Shown: in pieces, positions 33,726 to 42,740 of the stretch
Numbering within the stretch: the first letter of the stretch is position 1
Layout of the letters: every line of letters starts with the position of its first letter
NCBI GenBank assembly: GCA_964528595.1
Contig: CAZGTM010000019.1
Span: 1-62,928 of the forward strand
Reading direction: 5' to 3'
DNA from: CAYFKJ01 sp964528595
GTDB lineage: Bacteria; Pseudomonadota; Alphaproteobacteria; UBA2966
DNA length: 62,928 nt
The notes under the pieces: generated by a model
Seen by the model: the letters and a program-made list of their open reading frames with translations, nothing else
The model's database searches: none
What the model was told of the DNA's origin: nothing
Made by a program: the position numbers and the translations under genes

Positions 33726-33757
33726 CCCCGCCGGTAATACGGCGGGGTTTTGTTTTT
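33726..33757 (+). terminator. Strong rho-independent terminator after pal
   Basis: CCCCGCCG (33726-33733) pairs perfectly with CGGCGGGG (33740-33747) over GTAATA, followed by TTTTGTTTTTT. It separates pal from cpoB, so cpoB must have its own promoter or rely on read-through. Confidence 0.92.
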
Positions 33758-33839
33758 TGATGCTCTTGCCTTGTTCTCGCCGAATTTTTCGTATTTGCTT
33801 GGCGCCTGTCGAAATACCCGGTCCCGTCGCCCCTATTTC

Positions 33840-34919
33840 ATGATACCGAAGATGCACCCCACGACGACGTTTTTGCGAATTTCCCTGCCGAGTTGTCTGG
33901 CGCTGCTCGTTCTCGGTTTACACCTTTTCGCGGCGTTGCCGGTGAAGGCCCAGGCAACGAACGATTTATCGCCCCTGCTCAACCGGCTGCGCTTGATCGA
34001 AAATGATCTCAGGGACCTGCAGTTGCAGGTCTTCCGCGGCAAGGGCGCGCCAACCCAGACCGGCGCCAGCGGTCAACAGATTAGCCAGGGTTCATCCGGT
34101 GCGGCGCATGCCGAGGTTCGGTTCACCGAGTTGGAAGAGCAAATTCGCGGCCTTACCGGCACGTTTGAACGCATGGCCCATGACGTGACCAAGACACGGT
34201 CGCGCCTGGACAAGCTGATCGAGGATATCGATTTCCGCCTGACCGCCCTTGAGGAAAAACTTGAAGCGGCGGAGGCGGCCCGGGTTGCCGCCGCCGAGGT
34301 TGCCGAACCTTCGAGCGATGCCGCCACTCCGGCCAATGACGACGGCGCCGCCGCGCCGGATACGGCGCCGACGGGTGGCGAGGCGGCGAATGGCGGCCAA
34401 ACCGTGGTCAGCGACAATGCGCCGGGTACGCAGGTACTGGGAACCATTCCGGCGGAAGACGTTAAGGATGGCGCACAAACGGCGGCGGTGGCGCCAGCCG
34501 AGCCGGTCAAACCGAAAACCATCCTGCCGGAAGGTTCCGTTCGCGACCGCTACAACTTCGCCTTCGGCTTGCTCCGTCGGCTGAAAACCGACAAAGCGGA
34601 AACCGCATTCAAGGAATTCCTGGGAGCGCATGAAGCCGACCCCCTGGCGCACAATGCGCGCTACTGGCTGGGCGAGACCTACTATGCCAGGCGCGATTAC
34701 CGTCAGGCCGCCACCGCCTTCGTCACGGGCTACAGCAAGTCGCCGACCGGCCCGAAGGCGCGGGACAATCTGCTGAAATTGGGCATGTCGCTGGTGCGGC
34801 TGGAGCAGAACGAGGACGCGTGTGCCAGTTTCGAGGAGCTCCTGGCCAAATTCACGACGCCAAAGGACGCCAAGGCGCGCAAGATCGCCACTGCGGAGAT
34901 GGACCGCGCGGGCTGTTAG
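33840..34919 (+). CDS. cpoB: Cell division coordinator CpoB / YbgF
   Basis: Periplasmic protein of 359 residues with a signal sequence (SLPSCLALLVLGLHLFAALPVKAQA), an N-terminal coiled coil (LLNRLRLIENDLRDLQLQV), a middle low-complexity Ala/Glu/Asp-rich stretch (about 150-230), and C-terminal TPR repeats (YNFAFGLLRRLKTDKAETAFKEFL, ARYWLGETYYARRDYRQAATAFVTGY). It links Tol-Pal to peptidoglycan synthesis. The frame is open to 33750, inside the terminator, so translation must start later; ATG 33840 or 33852 are possible and neither has a clear ribosome site. Confidence 0.88.
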   Translation: MIPKMHPTTTFLRISLPSCLALLVLGLHLFAALPVKAQATNDLSPLLNRLRLIENDLRDLQLQVFRGKGAPTQTGASGQQISQGSSGAAHAEVRFTELEEQIRGLTGTFERMAHDVTKTRSRLDKLIEDIDFRLTALEEKLEAAEAARVAAAEVAEPSSDAATPANDDGAAAPDTAPTGGEAANGGQTVVSDNAPGTQVLGTIPAEDVKDGAQTAAVAPAEPVKPKTILPEGSVRDRYNFAFGLLRRLKTDKAETAFKEFLGAHEADPLAHNARYWLGETYYARRDYRQAATAFVTGYSKSPTGPKARDNLLKLGMSLVRLEQNEDACASFEELLAKFTTPKDAKARKIATAEMDRAGC

Positions 34920-34930
34920 GCTGGCCGAAG

Positions 34931-36286
34931 GTGTCGACGGAGCAGCTGAATTCCGGAGGCGCCAAAGCCATCGGCGTTGGCGAATTCGCAGCACTTCTGA
35001 AATCCGCACTCACCGCTGATCCCAAACGGCTGCGCGCCGGCTTCGCCGTCGCCGTTTCGGGTGGCGCCGATTCCCTGGCGCTGGCCCTGCTGGCGGACCG
35101 CTGGGCTCGGAAACGCGGCCTCGAGTGCGTGACGCTGACGGTCGACCATGGTTTGCGGCCGGGATCGAGGGCGGAGGCGAAACAAGTTGGCGGCTGGCTG
35201 GCGACGCGCGGTATCGAGCATCACGTGCTGCCGTGGCGGGGCGAAAAACCGCAAGCCAACATTCAAGCCCTGGCGCGGCAGGTGCGCTACGCGTTGATGG
35301 CGAAATGGTGTAAAGGGCGCGGCCTGAAAACACTCATGCTTGCGCACCACCTCGACGATCAGGCCGAAACGTTCGTGCTGCGTTTGTTACGCGGCAGCGG
35401 CGTCGATGGCCTGGCGTCCATGGCGCCGGTATCGACGCAGGCCGGAGTGACGCTGTTGCGGCCGCTGCTGACCGTGCCGGGCGCCCGCCTGAAGGCGACC
35501 TGCCGGAAATTCCGTCAGGATTGGATCGAGGATCCGAGCAACCAGAACGCCGAGTTCGCCCGCATCGGGGTCCGCCGGTTTCTCGAAGAACTGGCGCCGG
35601 GCGACAGGTTCACCGAGCGCTTGGCGGCGACGGCCTCGAACATGGCGCGGGCGCGGTCGGCCTTGGAATGGGCGACCGGCGACCTGCTGCGGCGGTCGAT
35701 CAGGCAATATGAGGCGGGCTACTGCCTGCTCGATGCCTCACCCTATGCCGAGGCCCCGGCAGAGCTTGGCCTCCGTGCGCTGGCCCGGATTACCCGCAGT
35801 ATTGGCGGCAAAACCTACCCGCCCAGATTTGCTGGGTTGATCCGGCTTCACGGAGCCCTCGTCGGCGGCGCTTTGGGCCGCGGCCGGACTTTGGGCGGCT
35901 GCCGGTTCTTGGCCTGGGATGATGGCGTCTTGATCGTGCGGGAAAACAGGGGCGTCGAGGAATTGGGTATCCGGCCCGGCGGTCCGGCGCAAATCTGGGA
36001 CGGCAGGTTTTCAGTCCAGTTGAAGCGAGCAAAGGGGCTGCCCGACAAAGGGCTTACTGTCGACGTTCTGGGGGCGGCCGGCTGGGCTCAGGTAAAAGCA
36101 GGTCATGCCGTTGCGGCGCCGGATGGCGACATTAGGGCTATTCCCGGCCCCGCCCGGCTCACACTGCCGGCGCTGTGGCGTGGAACCGAGTTAATCGCGG
36201 CGCCACAGCTCGGATTTGCCTTGAACGATGTCGGAAAACGCTTCACGGCCCGGTTTGAACCGGTTACAACCCTCGCCTACACATAA
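34931..36286 (+). CDS. tilS: tRNA(Ile)-lysidine synthetase
   Basis: Modifies C34 of tRNA-Ile(CAU) to lysidine so that it reads AUA. The 451-residue protein has the PP-loop SGGADSLALALLADRW and the partner VDHGLRPGSRAEAKQV and LAHHLDDQAETFVLRLLRGSG motifs. The C-terminal substrate domain has WRGTELIAAPQLGFALNDVG. I placed the start at GTG 34931, 11 bases past the cpoB stop; the frame runs on into cpoB. It precedes ftsH as in most alphaproteobacteria. Confidence 0.92.
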   Translation: MSTEQLNSGGAKAIGVGEFAALLKSALTADPKRLRAGFAVAVSGGADSLALALLADRWARKRGLECVTLTVDHGLRPGSRAEAKQVGGWLATRGIEHHVLPWRGEKPQANIQALARQVRYALMAKWCKGRGLKTLMLAHHLDDQAETFVLRLLRGSGVDGLASMAPVSTQAGVTLLRPLLTVPGARLKATCRKFRQDWIEDPSNQNAEFARIGVRRFLEELAPGDRFTERLAATASNMARARSALEWATGDLLRRSIRQYEAGYCLLDASPYAEAPAELGLRALARITRSIGGKTYPPRFAGLIRLHGALVGGALGRGRTLGGCRFLAWDDGVLIVRENRGVEELGIRPGGPAQIWDGRFSVQLKRAKGLPDKGLTVDVLGAAGWAQVKAGHAVAAPDGDIRAIPGPARLTLPALWRGTELIAAPQLGFALNDVGKRFTARFEPVTTLAYT

Positions 36287-36464
36287 AATTCAGTTGTTTC
36301 GTGTGAGAATCCGCTTATCTATAACGGTGTAGGCGTGGTCAAAAGGCGCGGATTTGATGTCTACCGGCAGGAAACGGGGCTAAGCCGCTCCGCAGAAGGC
36401 CGAAATAAGCCACGCGATTGTATCAAGATTTTGCGAATACGATTTCGCTGGAGCGAGTGACAAC

Positions 36465-38393
36465 GTGAACAATTTCGGCAAGAACCTAGCACTTTGGGTA
36501 ATCATCGGTCTTTTGGTGATTGCCGTATTTAATTTATTCCAGGGCCCCTCTTCGCGCGGCCCGGTCAATAATCTGGCCTTTTCCGATTTCCTGGCCGAAG
36601 TGGACAGCGGCCAGATTTCAGACGTCACCATCCAGGGCAACAACCTCAGCGGTCACTACTCCGACGGCCGCGCCTTCTCGACCTATACGCCCAACGATCC
36701 TAACCTCGTGACGCGCCTGTCGGAACGCGGCGTGCGGATTTCGGCGGCCCCGGCCGACGACAACGTCCCGACGCTGCTGGGCATCTTCATTTCCTGGTTC
36801 CCGATGCTGTTGCTGATCGGCGTCTGGATTTTCTTTATGCGTCAGATGCAGGGCGGCGGCGGCAAGGCCATGGGCTTCGGCAAGTCCAAAGCCCGTTTGC
36901 TGACGGAACGTCAGGGCCGGGTCACCTTCGACGACGTGGCGGGCATCGACGAGGCCAAGGAAGAGCTTGAGGAAATCGTCGAGTATTTGAAGGAACCGCA
37001 GAAATTCCAACGCCTTGGCGGCAAGATTCCCAAGGGCGCGTTGCTGGTCGGCCCCCCGGGCACCGGTAAGACGCTGCTGGCCCGCGCCATCGCCGGCGAG
37101 GCCAACGTGCCGTTCTTCACCATATCGGGCTCCGATTTCGTTGAAATGTTCGTCGGCGTCGGGGCCAGCCGCGTGCGCGACATGTTCGAACAGGGCAAAA
37201 AGAATGCGCCCTGCATTATCTTCATCGATGAAATTGACGCGGTCGGCCGCCATCGCGGCGCCGGTCTCGGCGGCGGCAACGACGAGCGCGAGCAGACCCT
37301 CAACCAGCTGCTGGTCGAAATGGACGGCTTCGAGGCCAACGAGGGCGTTATTCTGGTGGCGGCGACAAACCGTCCCGACGTTTTGGACCCGGCCCTGCTG
37401 CGGCCCGGTCGCTTCGACCGCCAGGTCGTCGTCCCCAATCCCGACATCATCGGTCGGGAGAAAATCCTCAAGGTTCACATGCGCAAGGTGGCTTTGGGCC
37501 CCGGTGTCGACGCCCGCGTCATCGCTCGCGGCACACCCGGTTTCTCCGGCGCCGACCTCGCCAACCTGGTCAACGAAGCGGCCCTGCTGGCGGCCCGCAA
37601 GGGCAAACGTGTAGTCACAATGGCCGAGTTCGAGGAAGCCAAGGACAAGGTCATGATGGGGGCCGAGCGGCGCTCCATGGTGATGTCCGAGGACGAAAAG
37701 AAACTGACGGCCTACCACGAGGGCGGCCATGCCCTGGTGGCGGTCCGTTGCCCGGCTTCCGATCCGGTGCACAAGGCGACCATCATTCCGCGCGGCCGGG
37801 CGCTCGGCATGGTCCAGCGCCTGCCCGAACGCGACCGCATTTCCGTGAGCAAGGAAAAGCTCTTGACCGATATCACCGTCGCCATGGGCGGCCGCATCGC
37901 CGAGGAGCTGATTTTCGGCGAGGAACAGGTGACCTCCGGCGCTTCCCAGGACATCGAACAGGCGACCAAGATGGCGCGTGCCATGGTCACCCGTTTCGGC
38001 ATGTCCGAGGAGCTGGGTCCGCTGGCCTATGGCGAAAACGAGGAAGAGGTCTTCCTCGGTCATTCCGTTGCCCGGACGCAGAACATTTCGGAAGCCACGT
38101 CGGAGAAGATCGACGCTGAAGTCCGGCGCTTTGTTGATAGCTGCTATAAGCGGGCGGAAAAAATTCTCAAGGACGGCATCGACGACCTGCACACGATCTC
38201 CAAGGCGTTGTTGGAATACGAAACGCTGACGGGCGACGACATCGACGCCCTGCTGAAGGGCCAACCCTTGAACCGTACGCCCCCGCCGGACGACGAGCCT
38301 TCCGGCGATGCGCCGGCGCAATCGGCGGTGCCGAATTCCGGCGGCAAGGATCCCTCCGGCGGCATGGAGCCTGAACCACAGCCCGGTTCGTGA
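36465..38393 (+). CDS. ftsH: ATP-dependent zinc metalloprotease FtsH
   Basis: Membrane-bound AAA+ protease of 642 residues, acting as a hexamer on membrane proteins and regulators such as sigma-32. It has two N-terminal helices (about 10-25 and 102-125), Walker A GPPGTGKT, Walker B IIFIDEIDAVGRHRG, SRH region TNRPDVLDPALLRPGRFDRQV, and the zinc site YHEGGHALVAV (HExxH). The C-terminal tail is Pro/Gly-rich. The start is a GTG at 36465. A 178-base gap before it holds its promoter, which I could not define. FtsH could degrade the RpoH encoded at 58372 (known in other bacteria). Confidence 0.97.
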   Translation: MNNFGKNLALWVIIGLLVIAVFNLFQGPSSRGPVNNLAFSDFLAEVDSGQISDVTIQGNNLSGHYSDGRAFSTYTPNDPNLVTRLSERGVRISAAPADDNVPTLLGIFISWFPMLLLIGVWIFFMRQMQGGGGKAMGFGKSKARLLTERQGRVTFDDVAGIDEAKEELEEIVEYLKEPQKFQRLGGKIPKGALLVGPPGTGKTLLARAIAGEANVPFFTISGSDFVEMFVGVGASRVRDMFEQGKKNAPCIIFIDEIDAVGRHRGAGLGGGNDEREQTLNQLLVEMDGFEANEGVILVAATNRPDVLDPALLRPGRFDRQVVVPNPDIIGREKILKVHMRKVALGPGVDARVIARGTPGFSGADLANLVNEAALLAARKGKRVVTMAEFEEAKDKVMMGAERRSMVMSEDEKKLTAYHEGGHALVAVRCPASDPVHKATIIPRGRALGMVQRLPERDRISVSKEKLLTDITVAMGGRIAEELIFGEEQVTSGASQDIEQATKMARAMVTRFGMSEELGPLAYGENEEEVFLGHSVARTQNISEATSEKIDAEVRRFVDSCYKRAEKILKDGIDDLHTISKALLEYETLTGDDIDALLKGQPLNRTPPPDDEPSGDAPAQSAVPNSGGKDPSGGMEPEPQPGS

Positions 38394-38412
38394 TCACCGG
38401 GAAGCGCGTCCC

Positions 38413-39504
38413 GTGAGCAAGAGTTTGAAGAACCCCGCTTTGCCGCGGGGTTTTTCTCCTGCCGCCCGTATCTATCTGAGACCGACGGCCATCGCCCGGA
38501 CCGCCCATGCGGCGGACGCGCGGGTTCTGGCCGGTGGAGATCTGACGTTTTCCGGCCTTGAGGTCGCCGTCCGCGACGGCAGCGAGATCCACCGGGGGGA
38601 TGCACCGGTTTCAGCCGTTATGGCATGGGCGGACGATGAGGGTTGCGCCGCCCCGGTTCAATCGATCCTCGAGCGGATAACCGGTCCCCGGCCGGCCCTC
38701 GCCGGCCTTTCATTCCATGCGCCGGTCGTCATGGGCATTCTCAACGTAACGCCGGACAGTTTCCATGACGGCGGCCTGGACGAGGATGCCGCCGGCGCAA
38801 TCGAACGTGGTTTCGGCTTGGCTGCGGCGGGGGCGGACATTATCGACATTGGCGGTGAATCGACCCGCCCCGGCGCGGAAGCGGTGGCGCAGGCGGACGA
38901 ACTCGCCCGAGCCATTCCCGTGTTTGAAGGCTTGAGCGGAGCGGACGTACCTTTGTCCATCGACAGCCGCCGGGCCGGCGTCATGGCGGCGGCGCTGGAG
39001 AAAGGTGCGTCTCTGGTCAACGACGTCCATGCCCTCACCGGCGAAGGCTGTGAAGATGTTGTCGCAACTACCGGCGTTTCCGCCGTGCTCATGCACGGCC
39101 CCGCCGATCCCACCGTCATGCAAAATCGGACGGATTACGAGGACGTCGTACTCGATACCTACGATTGGCTTGAAGCGCGAATTGAGGCCTGCGTCGCCGC
39201 CGGCATTCCGCGCGCGCACCTGGTGGTCGATCCGGGCATCGGGTTCGCCAAGACGGCCCGGCAAAGCGCCGAGGTCCAGGGCGCGATAGCCATTCTGCAC
39301 GGGCTCGGCTGTCCGATCATGCTGGGGGCGTCGCGCAAGAGTTTCATCGCCGGCGTTTCCGCCGATGAACCCAGTTCGGACCGCTTGGCGGGCTCCATCG
39401 CCGCCGTCACCTGGGGGCTGTCACAAGGCGTGCAGATGTTCCGCGTGCACGATGTGCCGGAGACCCGCCAGGCCATCAATGTTTGGCGGGCCATCGGCGG
39501 TTAA
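38413..39504 (+). CDS. folP: Dihydropteroate synthase with N-terminal extension
   Basis: Joins pABA to hydroxymethylpterin-PP in folate synthesis. The 363 residues are longer than the usual 270-280. The catalytic TIM barrel begins near residue 103 with VVMGILNVTPDSFHDGG and continues with IDIGGESTRPGAE, LSIDSRRAGVM, VNDVHALTGE and a C-terminal LGASRKSFI. The first 100 residues form a separate domain of unknown role, as in some alphaproteobacterial forms. The start is GTG 38413, with GGGAAG about eight bases upstream. ftsH ends 20 bases earlier. Confidence 0.92.
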   Translation: MSKSLKNPALPRGFSPAARIYLRPTAIARTAHAADARVLAGGDLTFSGLEVAVRDGSEIHRGDAPVSAVMAWADDEGCAAPVQSILERITGPRPALAGLSFHAPVVMGILNVTPDSFHDGGLDEDAAGAIERGFGLAAAGADIIDIGGESTRPGAEAVAQADELARAIPVFEGLSGADVPLSIDSRRAGVMAAALEKGASLVNDVHALTGEGCEDVVATTGVSAVLMHGPADPTVMQNRTDYEDVVLDTYDWLEARIEACVAAGIPRAHLVVDPGIGFAKTARQSAEVQGAIAILHGLGCPIMLGASRKSFIAGVSADEPSSDRLAGSIAAVTWGLSQGVQMFRVHDVPETRQAINVWRAIGG

Positions 39505-39597
39505 CCCATTTGTATCAATTTGTAGGCAAAAGTGATCCAACGCAACGGCTTAAAGCAGTAAAACTAGCCACTTCAGATTTCCGGAAAGACGACCAAG

Positions 39598-40944
39598 ATG
39601 ACGCGTAAATACTTCGGCACCGACGGCATCCGCGGCACAGCCAACGCCGGTGCCATGACGGCGGAGGTGGCCACCAAGGTGGGCATGGCGGCCGGCCTAC
39701 AATTCGTCCGCGGCGATCACCGGCACCGCGTGGTGATCGGCAAGGACACGCGCCTTTCGGGCTATCTGCTCGAACCGGCATTGACGGCGGGCTTTGTCTC
39801 CGTCGGCATGGACGTCGTGCTGGTCGGACCGATGCCGACGCCGGCCGTGGCGATGCTGACCCGCAGCCTGCGGGCCGATCTCGGCGTGGTGATTTCAGCC
39901 TCGCACAATCCCTACCAGGACAACGGCATCAAACTATTCGGTCCCGACGGCTACAAGCTTTCGGACGAGACGGAGCTGGAGATCGAACGGCGCATGGATG
40001 CCGATCTGTCGGCGGCGCGGGCGGCGCCGGACGCATTGGGCCGGGCCTGGCGGCTGGATGACGCCGAAGGCCGCTATATCGAGTTTGCCAAGAACACCTT
40101 TCCGCGTGAGAGCACCCTGGACGGCTTCAAGATCGCCATCGATTGCGCCAACGGCGCCGCCTACAAAGTGGCGCCGACGGTGCTGTGGGAATTGGGCGCC
40201 GAGGTGATCCCCATCGGCACCGAACCCGACGGTTTCAACATCAATGTCAACTGCGGATCGACCAGCCCGCAAACCTTGTCGGAACAAGTCGTCGCCCATG
40301 GCGCGGACGTGGGCATCGCCCTCGACGGTGACGCCGACCGGCTGGTGATGGCCGACGAACACGGCGAGCTGGTTGACGGCGATCAACTGATGGCCCTGAT
40401 CGCAACCTCCTGGCACCAGAGCGGCCGGCTGCAGGGTGGCGGTGTTGTCGCCACGTCCATGTCCAATCTTGGTCTGCAACGTTATCTGGAAGGATTGGGC
40501 TTGGAACTGGTGCGCACTCAGGTCGGGGACCGCTACGTCGTGGAGCAAATGCGCCGTGCCGGCTACAACATGGGCGGCGAACAATCCGGCCACATCGTGC
40601 TTGGTGATTTCAACACGACGGGTGACGGCCTGATCGCCGCGCTCCAGGCGCTGGCCGTCATTACCCAAAAGGGCGAACCTGTCAGCAAGATCGCCCGCCT
40701 GTTCGAGCCCTTGCCCCAACTGCTCAAGAACGTGCGCTTTTCCGACGGTAACCCGCTGGAGGACCCGACGGTCCGCAAGGCCATCGACGACGGCGGCGCA
40801 CGGCTTGGCGATGCCGGACGTGTCCTGATCCGCGCCTCCGGCACCGAGCCGCTCATCCGCGTCATGGCGGAGGGCGACGACGAAAAACTCGTCGGCACGG
40901 TCGTCAACGATATCGTGGAAGCCGTCGAGCGCGCTGCCGGTTAA
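39598..40944 (+). CDS. glmM: Phosphoglucosamine mutase
   Basis: Converts glucosamine-6-P to glucosamine-1-P for peptidoglycan and LPS. The 448-residue protein has the phosphorylated Ser102 in ISASHNPYQDNGIK, the metal loop DGDADRLVMAD, the sugar-binding GGEQSGHIVLGDF and the phosphate loop RASGTEPLIRVMAEGDD. It follows folP by 93 bases and closes the conserved block. It is convergent with the MocR-type regulator, 18 bases away. Confidence 0.96.
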   Translation: MTRKYFGTDGIRGTANAGAMTAEVATKVGMAAGLQFVRGDHRHRVVIGKDTRLSGYLLEPALTAGFVSVGMDVVLVGPMPTPAVAMLTRSLRADLGVVISASHNPYQDNGIKLFGPDGYKLSDETELEIERRMDADLSAARAAPDALGRAWRLDDAEGRYIEFAKNTFPRESTLDGFKIAIDCANGAAYKVAPTVLWELGAEVIPIGTEPDGFNINVNCGSTSPQTLSEQVVAHGADVGIALDGDADRLVMADEHGELVDGDQLMALIATSWHQSGRLQGGGVVATSMSNLGLQRYLEGLGLELVRTQVGDRYVVEQMRRAGYNMGGEQSGHIVLGDFNTTGDGLIAALQALAVITQKGEPVSKIARLFEPLPQLLKNVRFSDGNPLEDPTVRKAIDDGGARLGDAGRVLIRASGTEPLIRVMAEGDDEKLVGTVVNDIVEAVERAAG

Positions 40945-40962
40945 CCGGTCAATTTGAATTCG

Positions 40963-42345
40963 TTAAATAACCGTCCGTCGCGGCGAGGGAGCCGCGCGCA
41001 CCATATCGTTCAGTGTCTCAAGGGATTGGCGCAGGATGTCGCGGCTTGCCGGGCCGGTTAGCGACAGACGCACAGCGTGAGGCACGGGCGTGCGGTCGAC
41101 GGCGAAGTCTTCCGCCGGCACCACCATGATGCCCTGATCGCGCGCCGCGGTTTCGAACTCGCGGGTGCGCCAGGGTTCCGGCAATTCCAGGAAGGCGTGG
41201 AAGGAAGCCGGGTGGCTGCGCAGGTTCAGGCCGGCAAAGACTTCCCGGGCGATCGCTTCCCGGGCTGCCGTTTCTTTCCGCTGCCAGTGCCGTAGACGGT
41301 CGGCCGTGCCGTCTTCAATCCAGGTTTTGGCGATTTCCGCCATTAGGGGGGGCTGGGATACCCGCAGGCCGTACAGGGTGTGGCCCAGCTTGGTCATGAT
41401 ATCGGGCGGACCGAAAGCCCAGGCGACACGCAGGCCCGGCCCGACGGATTTAGACAGGCTGGTCATATAAAGGGTTCGTTCCGGCGCCAGTTGGGCGATC
41501 GACGGAGGCCGGTTTTCCGTGATGTAGCCGTAGACGTCGTCTTCGATGATGATGAGGTCGTGTTTCCGCGCCACCTCGACAATTGCCCGGCGGCGGTCTT
41601 CGCCCATGAAGGCGGTGGTGGGGTTTTGCGCCATCGGAACGGTAATCAGCACCTTGGCGTCGGAGCTTCGACAGGCGGCGTCCAAGGCTTCCGGCAGCAG
41701 ACCCTCGTTATCCATGGCCACACCCACCAGGTCTGTATTGAACAACGCCGCCGCGTGGCAGATGCCGTTGAAAGTGAGGCATTCCGCCAGGATAGTGCCG
41801 CCGACGCCCACCAGGCTGGCGATGGCCGCCGTGAAGACTTCCTGGGCGCCGTTGAACATCAGGACGTTTTCCGCGTCGGCTTCCAGGCCGACGCGCGACA
41901 TCCAGTCGGCGCCGGCCTGCCGATAGACCATGTGACCGCTCGAGGGCATATAGCCCAGCAGTTTTTCGCGGCCGGGGCTCTCGGCAATCTTGTGGAGTAC
42001 ATCGGTCAGGGGGTCGACGTGCAGGTCGCGGGCCGGGACGTTGCGGGCCAGATTGACGACCGGCTGCTCGATATCGGGGAGGATTTGTTCATGGCGCGGC
42101 GGACCATCGAGAACGTAGGTACCGCGGCCGACCTCGCCGCCCACCAGGCCGCGCTCGTGAGCCAGTTTGTAGGCGCGGCTGATGGTGCCGACCGTAACAC
42201 CCAGCCGCCAGGCCAGATCACGCTGCGGCGGCAGCTTGGCGCCGACCGGAAGGTCGTCTTCGGCGATGGCGTCGGAAATGGCGTCGGCGATCACGGCGTA
42301 GCGGGGGCCGGACCGGTCTTCGATATCGGGAGTCCAAATTGTCAT
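40963..42345 (-). CDS. MocR/GntR-type regulator with aminotransferase domain
   Basis: A 460-residue fusion of a GntR winged helix (RYAVIADAISDAIAEDDLPVGAKLPPQRDLAWRLGVTVGTISRAYKLAHERGLV, about 17-78) and a class I aminotransferase-fold domain. The PLP lysine is in MTSLSKSVGPGLRVAW. MocR proteins sense PLP or a PLP-bound amine and often control amino-acid or vitamin genes. I chose the ATG at 42345; the palindrome ATTGTCA-tgg-TGACAAT overlaps it. It is divergent from the DUF1127 and PhzF genes and may control them (inference). Confidence 0.88.
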   Translation of the reverse strand: MTIWTPDIEDRSGPRYAVIADAISDAIAEDDLPVGAKLPPQRDLAWRLGVTVGTISRAYKLAHERGLVGGEVGRGTYVLDGPPRHEQILPDIEQPVVNLARNVPARDLHVDPLTDVLHKIAESPGREKLLGYMPSSGHMVYRQAGADWMSRVGLEADAENVLMFNGAQEVFTAAIASLVGVGGTILAECLTFNGICHAAALFNTDLVGVAMDNEGLLPEALDAACRSSDAKVLITVPMAQNPTTAFMGEDRRRAIVEVARKHDLIIIEDDVYGYITENRPPSIAQLAPERTLYMTSLSKSVGPGLRVAWAFGPPDIMTKLGHTLYGLRVSQPPLMAEIAKTWIEDGTADRLRHWQRKETAAREAIAREVFAGLNLRSHPASFHAFLELPEPWRTREFETAARDQGIMVVPAEDFAVDRTPVPHAVRLSLTGPASRDILRQSLETLNDMVRAAPSPRRTVI

Positions 42346-42354
42346 GGTGACAAT
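42338..42354. promoter_or_regulatory. ATTGTCA-n3-TGACAAT palindrome at the mocR start
   Basis: Seven-base arms (42338-42344 and 42348-42354) are exact inverse repeats across the mocR start codon. Related half-sites recur nearby: ATTGTGTCAAT at about 42374-42384 and ATTGTCA at about 42415-42421. This is a probable binding array for the MocR-like protein between divergent genes. Confidence 0.5.
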
Positions 42355-42442
42355 ATTAGCATTGACGCCCACATTGTGTCAATTATATATCAGCATATCA
42401 ACGCAATTTCGTTTATTGTCACTCAAACAACGGAGAAATACC

Positions 42443-42721
42443 ATGCATTGGAGCGATACAATATCAAGTTCAGGCTTCCTGAGTAGTCGGCGTCGCGTTG
42501 TTCGGGAAGTTCTGGTGAACCTGCCCATCCGCCTGGTGGCGGCAGCGTGGCGCTTCGTCTACAACAAGCAAAGCGCCCACATTGAACGCCAGGCGCTGCT
42601 CGATCTCGACGACCGCATGTTGGCCGATATCGGCATGACCCGCGGTCAGGTCAACAAGATCGTAGCCGATGGCCGCAGCTGGAGGCGCTCCCGTACCCAT
42701 CGGACGGGACGCGCAGCCTAA
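42443..42721 (+). CDS. DUF1127 small basic protein
   Basis: A 92-residue basic protein ending in the DUF1127 domain, with the signature LLDLDDRMLADIGMTRGQVNKIV. Some family members bind RNA or affect phosphate/carbon metabolism in alphaproteobacteria, but this one is uncharacterised. The ATG at 42443 has GGAG seven bases before it; the frame is open back to 42344 in the regulatory region, without a ribosome site. The phzF-like gene follows after 19 bases, so they are cotranscribed and opposite mocR. Confidence 0.82.
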   Translation: MHWSDTISSSGFLSSRRRVVREVLVNLPIRLVAAAWRFVYNKQSAHIERQALLDLDDRMLADIGMTRGQVNKIVADGRSWRRSRTHRTGRAA

Positions 42722-42740
42722 CAATTAGAGGAAAAGTCTC

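Noticed and set aside
33750..33839. Longer N-terminus of CpoB
   Set aside because: The first codons overlap a strong terminator and precede the signal sequence.
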